A stretch of DNA of 34,513 bases from Oscillospiraceae bacterium (GCA_029012165.1 JAQXLO010000075.1:1-34513), one strand, 5' to 3'; positions 18,396 to 26,570 are shown, counted from the stretch's first letter. Notes: generated by a model from the letters alone, not told the origin. Numbers and translations: made by a program.

Positions 18396-19958
18396 TTATT
18401 TGCCGACTTGCATCTGCGCTTCGGCAGCACGGGCAACGGCATCTGCGTCCCCACTGCCGACCTCCTTGGAGACGGCGGCACGGCGTGCCAAAAGTTCGGC
18501 GTACATTCTGTCCCGTTTTTCGCCGTTCAGGTCGTAGAACAGAATGGGGATAATGCCCAGAGACGACGTGACGACCGGCACGATGGTAAACATGGCGAAC
18601 AGACCGAACTTAGTTTCGTCGGACTGTGCGGTGCCGCGGACGTAGGCGGTCAAATCGTAGCCGATGAACTTCTTGATCTGGGTGGAGATCAGGGAGCTGG
18701 CAAGGGCGGTCAGCTTTTTGGCAAGACCCTTTGCCACGGAGGTCATCGCCTCACTGCGGTAGCCGTTTTTCCATTCGCAGTAGTCCATGCACTCGTTGTA
18801 CATTTCGGAGGGAATAACCTTGCGCACGCCGTAGAAGAACATGAAGATCGTCTCCCACAGACACAGCGCAATGCCCATGGGCAGCCAGCGCTTGTACAGA
18901 CCGTTTTTCTTGCCGCCGATACAGCCCACCAGGAACACGGGAATCTTGAGGATGCTGCCGATGTAGGTGGCGATGATGTACAAAAGACGACTGGAGAAAT
19001 GGCGGCGAAGCCAAGGTACCATCATGTAGCTGAAGGGATGGACGATGGCACCGGGAATGCCAACAAAGAACTTCAGCGAGGCGAAGTTGAGCACGTCGAT
19101 GAGGTAGTCGTTTTCACTGCCGCTGACCGTGAATCCGTTGAGCATCTCGGACAGGGTGATGAGCAGCACGGGCTTGTTGTTGAGAATGGACTTGATGCCC
19201 TGCATAATGCTGGGTTTTTCAATGGACTGCATGACCCGTTCCTTGCACACATAGAAGAACCAGAAGGCACCGATACCGGCGATCACAACGGTAAAGCAGC
19301 CGAAGCTCATATAAAGCCCACGCATATCAATCTTGAGGATCTTGTTGTTGATCAGATCCTGCAAAACGGTAAAGATCTGCTCGGGCAGCTTTTCGCCCAA
19401 AAAGCCGGAGAAGAAATTGGCGGCGGTGATCAGCCGTGTTCGATCCACAGGATGCGGCGTGATGGTCGCCTGAATGCCGGTCTGGGCGATGCCCTGGAAG
19501 GTGCCCACGCCCTCTCGGATGATCGCCAGCGCCAGATAGACAGCGAACTTGGCCACGGAGGACGGCCCTGCGTTGGGGAACAGCAGCGGCAGCAGCCAAT
19601 AGATGACGGATAAAATCGTGCCGGGGATCGCAAGGATCATCAGGTACGGCTTAAATTTGCCCCAGCGGGTGCGGGTTTTGTCCACGATGGCGCCGATGAA
19701 AATATCGTTAACGATATCCCACACGCCGTTGATGGCAGATGCCAGCGTCTGCAAGTCCAGACTGACCTGCAAAATACTGGTGACAAAACGGGTAGAGTAG
19801 TTGTTGATGTTGAAGCTTTGAGACATATCATAGACAACATACGCCACCGTTTCCTTGGTGCCGACATAGCGCCGGTTCTGGTGGGTGTAGCCCTGCTGCT
19901 CCTGCTCAAGCTTTTCGTTTGCGGCGTCCACTGCGGCATGATCCTTGTTGGACATCAA
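18396..19958 (-). CDS. MFS transporter, glycoside-pentoside-hexuronide:cation symporter-like
   Basis: Multi-TM; VNDIFIGAIVDKTRTRWGKFKPYLMILAIPGTILSVIYW is typical of the GPH family. Confidence 0.82.
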   Translation of the reverse strand: MMSNKDHAAVDAANEKLEQEQQGYTHQNRRYVGTKETVAYVVYDMSQSFNINNYSTRFVTSILQVSLDLQTLASAINGVWDIVNDIFIGAIVDKTRTRWGKFKPYLMILAIPGTILSVIYWLLPLLFPNAGPSSVAKFAVYLALAIIREGVGTFQGIAQTGIQATITPHPVDRTRLITAANFFSGFLGEKLPEQIFTVLQDLINNKILKIDMRGLYMSFGCFTVVIAGIGAFWFFYVCKERVMQSIEKPSIMQGIKSILNNKPVLLITLSEMLNGFTVSGSENDYLIDVLNFASLKFFVGIPGAIVHPFSYMMVPWLRRHFSSRLLYIIATYIGSILKIPVFLVGCIGGKKNGLYKRWLPMGIALCLWETIFMFFYGVRKVIPSEMYNECMDYCEWKNGYRSEAMTSVAKGLAKKLTALASSLISTQIKKFIGYDLTAYVRGTAQSDETKFGLFAMFTIVPVVTSSLGIIPILFYDLNGEKRDRMYAELLARRAAVSKEVGSGDADAVARAAEAQMQVGK

Positions 19959-20019
19959 TCCACCTCCGATTCAGAATATATTCAGTATAGCATGAATACG
20001 TCGTTCTCGCACGTTGTTT

Positions 20020-20778
20020 TTAGAAACTGACCTCGGCGGTGATGGCATAGTGGTCGGAGGGATGCTGTCCGTCGATCTTGCCGCGCACAATGCGGTAGGA
20101 CTGCACCTGAACGGCGTCCTTTTTGACGAAGATGAAATCAATGGGGCTGTTGCCTGCCGTGGCTTCCGGCTCGAAGCCGTGGTATGTATTGCCGCTGTCG
20201 CTGTCTGCGGCGACAAATTTGGCGTCCGCCATAAAGCCGTCGGTCATGATCTTGTAGCAGGTACTGCCCTCGTCCGTGTTGAAGTCACCGGTGCAGAACA
20301 CGGGAATATCCCCGAAAGAGCGCAGCTTCTCCACCACCAGCCGGATGCCTTCGTCCCGTGCCTGCTCGCTGACATGATCCAGATGGGTGTTGACGGCGGC
20401 AAAAACGGTGCCGTCTGTCTTGTCTTTCAAAAGGGCATGGGAACACACCCGCATACACGCCGCATTCCAGCCCTTCGACGGAACATCGGGCGTTTCCGAC
20501 AGCCAGAAGGTGCCGCTGTCCAGCAGGTCAAAGCGATCCTTGCGGTAGAACACGGGGGAGTATTCCCCTTCCTCCTTGCCGTCCTCTCTGCCCACGCCGA
20601 CAAAGGCGTATTCGGGCATCCCGGCGCACAAATAATCCATCCATTCCTTGTGGCTTTCCTGGGTGCCGAGGATGTCGGGCATCTGCTCACGAATGCGCTG
20701 CAAAACGAGGGGCAGCCGCAGCTCCAGATCGTGTCCCTCTTTCCCGTAGCAAAGAACATTGTAGCTCATAATTTTCAT
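20020..20778 (-). CDS. Endonuclease/exonuclease/phosphatase family protein
   Basis: MKIMSYNVLCYG, LGTQESHKEWMDYL, VNTHLDHVSEQAR, CTGDFNTDEGS, SDHYAI. Confidence 0.9.
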   Translation of the reverse strand: MKIMSYNVLCYGKEGHDLELRLPLVLQRIREQMPDILGTQESHKEWMDYLCAGMPEYAFVGVGREDGKEEGEYSPVFYRKDRFDLLDSGTFWLSETPDVPSKGWNAACMRVCSHALLKDKTDGTVFAAVNTHLDHVSEQARDEGIRLVVEKLRSFGDIPVFCTGDFNTDEGSTCYKIMTDGFMADAKFVAADSDSGNTYHGFEPEATAGNSPIDFIFVKKDAVQVQSYRIVRGKIDGQHPSDHYAITAEVSF

Positions 20779-20841
20779 TTTTGACGTCTCCTATCTGTTT
20801 TCAAAAATATGTTTTCGCAGGTAAAAAAATGTAAAAATAAC

Positions 20842-20918
20842 TTATCCACAGGCAGAAAATGTATATAAATTAAGGGTTGTCCGGGATGTTATGCACATTT
20901 TCCACCGAGTTATCCACA
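20842..20918 (+). promoter_or_regulatory. Cluster of three same-orientation DnaA boxes
   Basis: TTATCCACA at 20842-20850, TTATGCACA at 20889-20897, TTATCCACA at 20910-20918, in an AT-rich intergenic region. Confidence 0.65.
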
Positions 20919-21017
20919 GGATATGTGTGAATTTGGCAGTCGCACCGCCGGCGTATAAACCGCAAAAACTGCGGCTAAACTATCGGTGAAGATTGATCGG
21001 AAGAGAGGAACAAACCC

Positions 21018-21278
21018 ATGATCAAGGGAGTCAACCGACAGGTGGTGGAGATCACACAGACGGACTGCGAATACTTTGAACGCATCCTTTTTCTGGTAAA
21101 GCCGGAGTTCGCAACGGTCAGCGAGGGAAAGTTGCGGGAAAGAGCGAGCATGATGAGCTGCGCAGGAAAGCCGCCTGCCACACGCATCAACCGCCGCTGG
21201 CAGCGCATCGCCGCAATGGTCGGTTCCGCACTGGCCGGTGCGCTGATCTGCGGGATCCTGATGCAGTTTATCCCCTGA
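21018..21278 (+). CDS. Small hypothetical protein with C-terminal TM
   Basis: RBS gagaggaac; MIKGVNRQVVEITQTDCEYFERILFLVKPEF...; C-terminal hydrophobic segment. Confidence 0.65.
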   Translation: MIKGVNRQVVEITQTDCEYFERILFLVKPEFATVSEGKLRERASMMSCAGKPPATRINRRWQRIAAMVGSALAGALICGILMQFIP

Positions 21279-21292
21279 AGCCCGAACGCTGT

Positions 21293-21934
21293 TCACAGAT
21301 TGGCTGTGTCGCAGACGCTTTGCATACAGCACTTGTCACACTGGGGACGGCGGGCGATACATACGGCTCTGCCGTGCAGGACGCACCGATGGCAGAAATC
21401 GTTGCTTTCCTCGGGGGGAAGCAGTTCCCGAAGCGCCAGCTCGACCTTGTACGGATCCTTGGTGGATACCAGCCCCAGCAGATTGGTGATGCGAATCAGG
21501 TGCGTGTCTGCCACCACGGCCGACGGCATATGGTACACGTCGCCGCAGATGAGGTTGGCGGTCTTTCGCCCGACCCCCGGCAAAGAGGTCAGCGCCTCGA
21601 TGGTGTCGGGCACCCTGCCGTCGAACTCGGCAATGATTTTTTGCGCCATGCCCACCAGATCCCGTGCCTTGCCGCGGTAGAAGCCGCAGGAATGGATCAG
21701 TGTTTCCACTTCGTCGATGGGCGCCTGCGCCATTGTTTCCGCCGTGCCGAATTTGGCAAACAGCGCCGGCGTGACGAGGTTGACCCGTGCGTCGGTGCAC
21801 TGGGCGGACAGACGGGTCGCCACCAAAAGCTGAAACGGATCCTGCGCCTGCAGGGAGCAAATGGCGTCGGGGTATTCCTTTTTCAGCGCCTGCACGGCAA
21901 AGTATGCCTTTTCTTTTTTATCCATTGTGTTCAC
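21293..21934 (-). CDS. nth: Endonuclease III
   Basis: HhH LPGVGRKTANLICGDVYHMPSAVVADTH; C-terminal CX6CX2CX5C iron-sulfur motif CIARRPQCDKCCMQSVC. Confidence 0.95.
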   Translation of the reverse strand: MNTMDKKEKAYFAVQALKKEYPDAICSLQAQDPFQLLVATRLSAQCTDARVNLVTPALFAKFGTAETMAQAPIDEVETLIHSCGFYRGKARDLVGMAQKIIAEFDGRVPDTIEALTSLPGVGRKTANLICGDVYHMPSAVVADTHLIRITNLLGLVSTKDPYKVELALRELLPPEESNDFCHRCVLHGRAVCIARRPQCDKCCMQSVCDTANL

Positions 21935-22010
21935 CTGTTTCGATCAAGGAATACAGTTCCTCAAAATAGTGCGAAAAATCCGGCGCCGGCACACGACCGG
22001 CAAGCATTGC

Positions 22011-22922
22011 TTATGTGATCTCGGCAATGATTTGGCTGAGATATTGCGGATCAGCCTGTGCATCCTCTACGGGCAGACCGCACGCTTCAAACACCATTTT
22101 GTTTTTAATTGGCATTTTTCTCTGCGCACCCATTTTCTGCCATTCATACTCCACGTCGATGTGTCCGATGTCCAGCGCCTGATACCCCTTTTGATGCAGA
22201 TCACGGGCAAGCGCCGTGGCACACGGACCCAGCGCCAGCAAAAACAGTACATCCTTGTCCATGGTGCAGGCGGTTTGCAGCAGGTCGTCATAGCGGGAAA
22301 AGGCTTCCCGGGCAGGACCGAGAATGCGCCGCACGGATTTGGCGTTGGCAAACAGGTCGTTGCCCACGCCCATACGGCTCTTTTCCCCCTCGATGAACAC
22401 GATGTCCCTGCCGTCCCAAATCCGCTTGAACATCTCAAATACGGCGGCGCTTTGGGCGTGATCCTTCAGGGCGATGTACTGGCGGGTGATGGAGGCGTTG
22501 TAGTACTGCTTGCCCTTGCGCAGATATTTGTACCAAATCCGCCGGAACCGGGCAAGGTGCTTCGTCCAATAGCGACTATCATTTTCCGTGTAGCGGCTTC
22601 GGTCTCCAAAGATGTCCGCAAGGCAGATTAACAGTCCCTCCTCATCGCTCGAGAGCGTCTGGCGCAGCTTGCGCACGGCGAGAGGCGTGGCTTTTTGAAA
22701 GGATATGTCTTTACCCGCAACCAGCTTGATCTCCCCGTCACCGAACCGGGCGATGGAACAACGGGTGTCGATGATGGTCTGGATGGTTTCCTCCACACCG
22801 GCAACCTTAGGGGGTTTGGTCAGGCTGCGATAGAAAAAATCAAAAAAACGCCACCAGGCATCCGCAAGCCTTTTGCGAAGATCGTACAAAAAATTCCACA
22901 GAATGAGGAGTATTTTTTTCAC
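22011..22922 (-). CDS. GT-D fold (DUF1792-like) glycosyltransferase; GTG start preferred
   Basis: SIARFGDGEIKLVAGKDISFQ, WTKHLARFRRIWYKYL, FIEGEKSRMGVGNDLFANAKSVRRILGPA, LALGPCATALARDLHQKGYQALDIGHIDVEYEW; RBS agaaaggggg before GTG. Confidence 0.8.
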   Translation of the reverse strand: MKKILLILWNFLYDLRKRLADAWWRFFDFFYRSLTKPPKVAGVEETIQTIIDTRCSIARFGDGEIKLVAGKDISFQKATPLAVRKLRQTLSSDEEGLLICLADIFGDRSRYTENDSRYWTKHLARFRRIWYKYLRKGKQYYNASITRQYIALKDHAQSAAVFEMFKRIWDGRDIVFIEGEKSRMGVGNDLFANAKSVRRILGPAREAFSRYDDLLQTACTMDKDVLFLLALGPCATALARDLHQKGYQALDIGHIDVEYEWQKMGAQRKMPIKNKMVFEACGLPVEDAQADPQYLSQIIAEIT

Positions 22923-23046
22923 TGTGTCCGCCCCCTTTCTGCTTACTTTACCATACTTCGGTCCAAAATTCAACCGTTCGCCCCATGCGGCACAAAACAT
23001 TTTTGAAAAATCAAGACTTTTGGGCTAATTTTCCAAAATAATGCTA

Positions 23047-23078
23047 TTGACAAAAAAGTTCGGCTCTGATATTATAAT
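23047..23078 (+). promoter_or_regulatory. Sigma-A-type promoter for the surface-protein gene
   Basis: TTGACA (23047-23052), N17, TATTAT (23070-23075), overlapping TATAAT at 23073-23078. Confidence 0.6.
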
Positions 23079-23117
23079 GATGATTATTTGTGTAATTATC
23101 TTTCGAGAGGTGTAATT

Positions 23118-23582
23118 ATGAAAAAGATCGTAACCTTCATCCTTGCTTTAGCGATCGTATTCTGCGGCGTTGCCGCTGTCAACGTGTCCGTGGCCGCCAA
23201 GGACAGCCCCAGCGCACCCACGATCACCAGACCCACCGGCGAAACCGATCCCACTACGGTTCCGTCTTCCCCCCATGTAACGGGAACCAATCCGACCGGC
23301 ACTTCGCCCTCCGGCAGCACCCCCGGCGGCAGTACCCCCGGCGGCAGCACGACCGGTCCCGACGGCAGCAAACCCACGTCGCCCTCTGTCACCGCTGCGA
23401 CGACCAAGCCGATCACCACGCCGGACGGCTCCACCGTCACCGGCACCGTAAAGCCTGACGACAAGCCCACTGCACCCGAAACCGGTGACACCAGCGCAGA
23501 GGTTTTCGTGTTCGCAGGCGCCGCATTGGCTTGCACGGCTGCGGCGATCCTTCTGCGGAAAAACAAGGCAGACGAACAGTAA
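23118..23582 (+). CDS. Ser/Thr/Gly/Pro-rich cell-wall-anchored protein with PETGD sorting signal
   Basis: Signal peptide MKKIVTFILALAIVFCGVAAVNVSVAA; low-complexity S/T/G/P stalk; APETGDTS + TM + RKNKADEQ; sortase gene follows. Confidence 0.82.
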   Translation: MKKIVTFILALAIVFCGVAAVNVSVAAKDSPSAPTITRPTGETDPTTVPSSPHVTGTNPTGTSPSGSTPGGSTPGGSTTGPDGSKPTSPSVTAATTKPITTPDGSTVTGTVKPDDKPTAPETGDTSAEVFVFAGAALACTAAAILLRKNKADEQ

Positions 23583-23611
23583 CCGTTGCATACAGCATCC
23601 TGATGCGCACG

Positions 23612-23655
23612 AACCTGCAGCCGCATTTTATATGCCGAGGCAGGTTCTTTTTTTC
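23612..23655 (+). terminator. Intrinsic terminator between surface protein and sortase genes
   Basis: gaacctgc ... gcaggttc followed by T7. Confidence 0.8.
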
Positions 23656-23672
23656 TCTGAAGGAGGGGTTTC

Positions 23673-24440
23673 ATGCGCTCTGAAAAAAAAGGCGGCTTCC
23701 AAAAGCGCTGGCTGTGGATTTTGCTTCTTCTGCTGCTTTTAAGCGGCGCTGTCTTTTTCGGTGTGCGGCTGTACCGTGACTATCTGGCACGCCGGGAGTA
23801 TACGCACATCTCCGAGGACTACACGGTGGAGACCACCGCCGATGACCGTGTGGAAAATCCCATTGATTTCGCCGCACTGCAAACACGCAATTCGGAAATT
23901 TACGCCTGGCTGATCGTGCCGAACACAGACATTGAGCTGCCGATCCTCCAAAGCAGGGCGGACGACCTGTACTATCTGAACAGGGACATCGACGGCAAAT
24001 ATTCCCGCTTAGGCTCCCTGTTCACCCAGTCCAAAAACAGTCTCGACTTTTACGACCCGGTCACGGTGATCTACGGGCACAACTACTACTCCGGCGGGAT
24101 GTTCACCAATCTGCACTATTTTGAGGATGAAACCTTTTTTAAAGAAAACGAATACTTCTATATCTACACGCCGGATCGCAAGCTGACCTATTCCATCGTT
24201 TCGGCGTACAAGTACGATGACCGCCATATTTTAAATTCCTTTGATTTCAGCAACCCTGATGTTATACGGGAATATTTTGACTATGTTCTCGATCCGCTTT
24301 CCATGCTGCGCAATGTTCGTGAAGGTGCACGGCTGGAGATTACGGACAAGCTGGTCGTTCTGAGTACCTGCCTGACGGGCGGCTACAAGGGACGGTATCT
24401 TGTAAATGGAGTATTGATAAACGATGAGCCAACCAAATGA
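23673..24440 (+). CDS. Class B sortase
   Basis: N-terminal TM; NSEIYAWLIVPNTDIELPILQ, YGHNYYSGGMFTNLHYF, VVLSTCLTGGYKGRYLVNGVLI (catalytic Cys context). Confidence 0.88.
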   Translation: MRSEKKGGFQKRWLWILLLLLLLSGAVFFGVRLYRDYLARREYTHISEDYTVETTADDRVENPIDFAALQTRNSEIYAWLIVPNTDIELPILQSRADDLYYLNRDIDGKYSRLGSLFTQSKNSLDFYDPVTVIYGHNYYSGGMFTNLHYFEDETFFKENEYFYIYTPDRKLTYSIVSAYKYDDRHILNSFDFSNPDVIREYFDYVLDPLSMLRNVREGARLEITDKLVVLSTCLTGGYKGRYLVNGVLINDEPTK

Positions 24441-25734
24441 ATACGAACACACCCATAGCGGGGAACATTCCCACAGCGAACACCACAGCAGTGGGCACAG
24501 CAGTTCTCACCGTTCCTCGGGGGAACACAGCAGCTCCCATCGCTCCTCGGGAGAGCACAGCAGTTCCCATCATTCTTCGGGGGAACACAGCAGTTCCCAC
24601 CGTTCCCGCCACACCGCTTCGGAGGAAAAGCGGGACGCCCTGATCCGCAAGTATCAGGTGATTGAGCAGGGGGACCCGACAGAAAAGCCGACGCACCGTC
24701 ACCACTATCACCGCCACCGCAGCAGGAGAAGCCGGTGGAAGCGTGTGCTGATCGCTGCGGCGTGTATTCCCCTTGCCCTGATCGTCGTTGCCGCTTCCGC
24801 TTTTGCGGTTTTGCATACGCTCGGCCGCAGACAGATCCAAAACGAGGGCACCGGCGTGCAGACCAACCCCTATGCCGTCACCTATGACGAGGGCAAGACG
24901 GTCGTCTATAACGACATCACCTATGCCCTCAACGAGAATATCGTAACCGTGGCTGCCATGGGCGTGGATCGTGAAAGCTTCGGTCTGCAGAACGACAAGA
25001 TTGGTACGGCCGGTCAGGCGGATATGATCCTGATCGTGGCGATGGATCTGAAAAGCGGTAATCTTACCGGCATTTTGATTCCCCGTGACGCCATGGTGGA
25101 CGTGGATCAGTACACCGTGGACGGCGCCTATGTGGGCGTGGATCGGATGCAGGTCTGCTTGTCCTATGCCTACGGCGACGGCAGGGAGACCAGCTGTCAG
25201 AATGTTTTGACCAGTGTCCAGCGTATACTGTACGGGATCCCCGTGCATCTGTACGGCGTGATGGATCTGGACGGCATCCATGCCCTGAACGACGCCATCG
25301 GCGGTGTGACCGTGACTGCGCTGGAAACCTTTGATGAGTTCGTGGAAGGGGAGCCGGTCACCTTGCTGGGCGCACAGGCGGAAAGCTATGTCCGCAGCCG
25401 TAACACCGCCGAGCTGAACTCCGACGCCTTGCGCCGGGAACGTCAGATCCAGTATTTGCAGGCGTTTGTGAAAAAGGGCATCCGTGCCGCCATTGACGAT
25501 ATCGGCATCGTCAGCCGGCTTTACAATGCCGCCACGGAGTACGGCTTCACCAACGTCAGCCTGTCCAAAGCCACCTATCTTGCCACCACACTGCTCACCA
25601 AGGGCGTGTCCTTTGACAACTTCCTTTCCTTGCAGGGCGAATTGCAGGATGCGGATCCGTACCCGGAATACATTCTGGATGAACAGGCGGTTTTCGAGAC
25701 GGTACTGCAAGTTTTTTATACGCCTGTCGGGTAA
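24424..25734 (+). CDS. LytR-CpsA-Psr (LCP) family protein with His/Ser-rich N-terminus
   Basis: TM, then ADMILIVAMDLKSGNLTGILIPRDAMVDVD, INDAIGGV-like LNDAIGGVTV, LGAQAESYVRSRN...RRERQIQYLQAF. Confidence 0.88.
   Translation: MSQPNEYEHTHSGEHSHSEHHSSGHSSSHRSSGEHSSSHRSSGEHSSSHHSSGEHSSSHRSRHTASEEKRDALIRKYQVIEQGDPTEKPTHRHHYHRHRSRRSRWKRVLIAAACIPLALIVVAASAFAVLHTLGRRQIQNEGTGVQTNPYAVTYDEGKTVVYNDITYALNENIVTVAAMGVDRESFGLQNDKIGTAGQADMILIVAMDLKSGNLTGILIPRDAMVDVDQYTVDGAYVGVDRMQVCLSYAYGDGRETSCQNVLTSVQRILYGIPVHLYGVMDLDGIHALNDAIGGVTVTALETFDEFVEGEPVTLLGAQAESYVRSRNTAELNSDALRRERQIQYLQAFVKKGIRAAIDDIGIVSRLYNAATEYGFTNVSLSKATYLATTLLTKGVSFDNFLSLQGELQDADPYPEYILDEQAVFETVLQVFYTPVG
24496..24609 (+). repeat. ~30-bp tandem coding repeat (about 4 units) encoding HSSSHRSSGE
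   Basis: Units cacagcagttctcaccgttcctcgggggaa / cacagcagctcccatcgctcctcgggagag / cacagcagttcccatcattcttcgggggaa / cacagcagttcccaccgttcc. Confidence 0.9.
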
Positions 25735-25763
25735 AACGGACGGCGGAATTCGGAGGACTGCAA

Positions 25764-26351
25764 ATGCAATCGGATTTTATGTTTTTTCTCAACAGCGTGC
25801 TTTTCGGCGTGGGACTTGCCATGGACGCCTTTTCCGTTTCCATGGCCAACGGACTGAACGAGCCGCAGATGAAAAAGAGCCGTATGTGTCTGATCGCAGG
25901 GGTGTTCTGCGGGTTTCAGATCCTGATGCCCCTGGTCGGCTGGATCTGCGTGCATACGGTGGCGAATGTGTTTGCCTCCTTCCAGAAGTTTATTCCGTGG
26001 ATCGCGCTGGCGCTGCTGCTGTATATCGGCGGAAAAATGCTCCTGGAGGGACTGCGAAAAAAGCAGGAGAACGGGGAAAAGGCGGCGGTCGGCTTCGGCG
26101 CACTGCTGGTGCAGGGCGTGGCAACCTCCATTGACGCCCTGTCTGTGGGCTTCACGATCAGCGAGTATACATGGCAGGCGGCGCTGATCGAGGCGCTGAT
26201 TATCGGTGCGGTGACATTCGTCCTCTGCCTTGCGGGGCTTTGGATCGGCAGGCGCTTCGGCACCAAGCTGGCGGGAAAAGCGTCCATCCTCGGCGGCGTG
26301 ATTTTGATCGCCATCGGTTTGGAAATATGCATTACCGGCCTTTTGAAGTGA
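25764..26351 (+). CDS. mntP: Manganese efflux pump MntP
   Basis: GVGLAMDAFSVSMANGL, GWICVHTVANVF, GVATSIDALSVGFTISEY. Confidence 0.93.
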   Translation: MQSDFMFFLNSVLFGVGLAMDAFSVSMANGLNEPQMKKSRMCLIAGVFCGFQILMPLVGWICVHTVANVFASFQKFIPWIALALLLYIGGKMLLEGLRKKQENGEKAAVGFGALLVQGVATSIDALSVGFTISEYTWQAALIEALIIGAVTFVLCLAGLWIGRRFGTKLAGKASILGGVILIAIGLEICITGLLK

Positions 26352-26353
26352 CC

Positions 26354-26409
26354 TTAAGGAATTTTTAAGGATTTCCCCGATTGTTTCTTAATATTTGTTT
26401 CGTTATAAT
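26354..26409 (+). promoter_or_regulatory. Tandem-repeat operator and sigma-A promoter for small ORF B
   Basis: TTAAGGA (26354-26360), N4, TTAAGGA (26365-26371); TTGTTT (26381-26386), N17, TATAAT (26404-26409). Confidence 0.8.
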
Positions 26410-26455
26410 AAAGACATAAACCAAAACAAATTTGAAACGAAGAGGGGTTATACAA

Positions 26456-26551
26456 ATGACATTACTGATTGGTGTACTTGCGGTTCCGGCACTCTGCGGC
26501 GCAGGCCTTGTTATGGCCTTTCTCGGCAGTGAACAGGAAAAAATTGCATAA
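26456..26551 (+). CDS. 31-aa single-TM peptide, copy B: MTLLIGVLAVPALCGAGLVMAFLGSEQEKIA
   Basis: Small ORF with RBS agagggg, own promoter and terminator; paralogue of 18087-18182. Confidence 0.78.
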   Translation: MTLLIGVLAVPALCGAGLVMAFLGSEQEKIA

Positions 26552-26570
26552 GTTTACACACTAAAGTAAA

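Noticed and set aside
20842-20918. Chromosomal origin oriC
   Set aside because: Only three DnaA boxes and no dnaA/dnaN/rpmH/gyrB context; reported instead as a regulatory or titration candidate
24496-24609. Possible CRISPR-like array
   Set aside because: Contiguous ~30-bp repeats with no spacers, in frame inside the LCP coding sequence
25735-25763. yybP-ykoY manganese riboswitch upstream of mntP
   Set aside because: Only 29 bp separate the LCP and mntP genes; no room for the aptamer
18087-26551. Type I toxin-antitoxin interpretation of the 31-aa peptides
   Set aside because: No convincing antisense RNA promoter overlapping either ORF; C-terminus is EQEK-type rather than strongly basic; cannot be excluded but not supported
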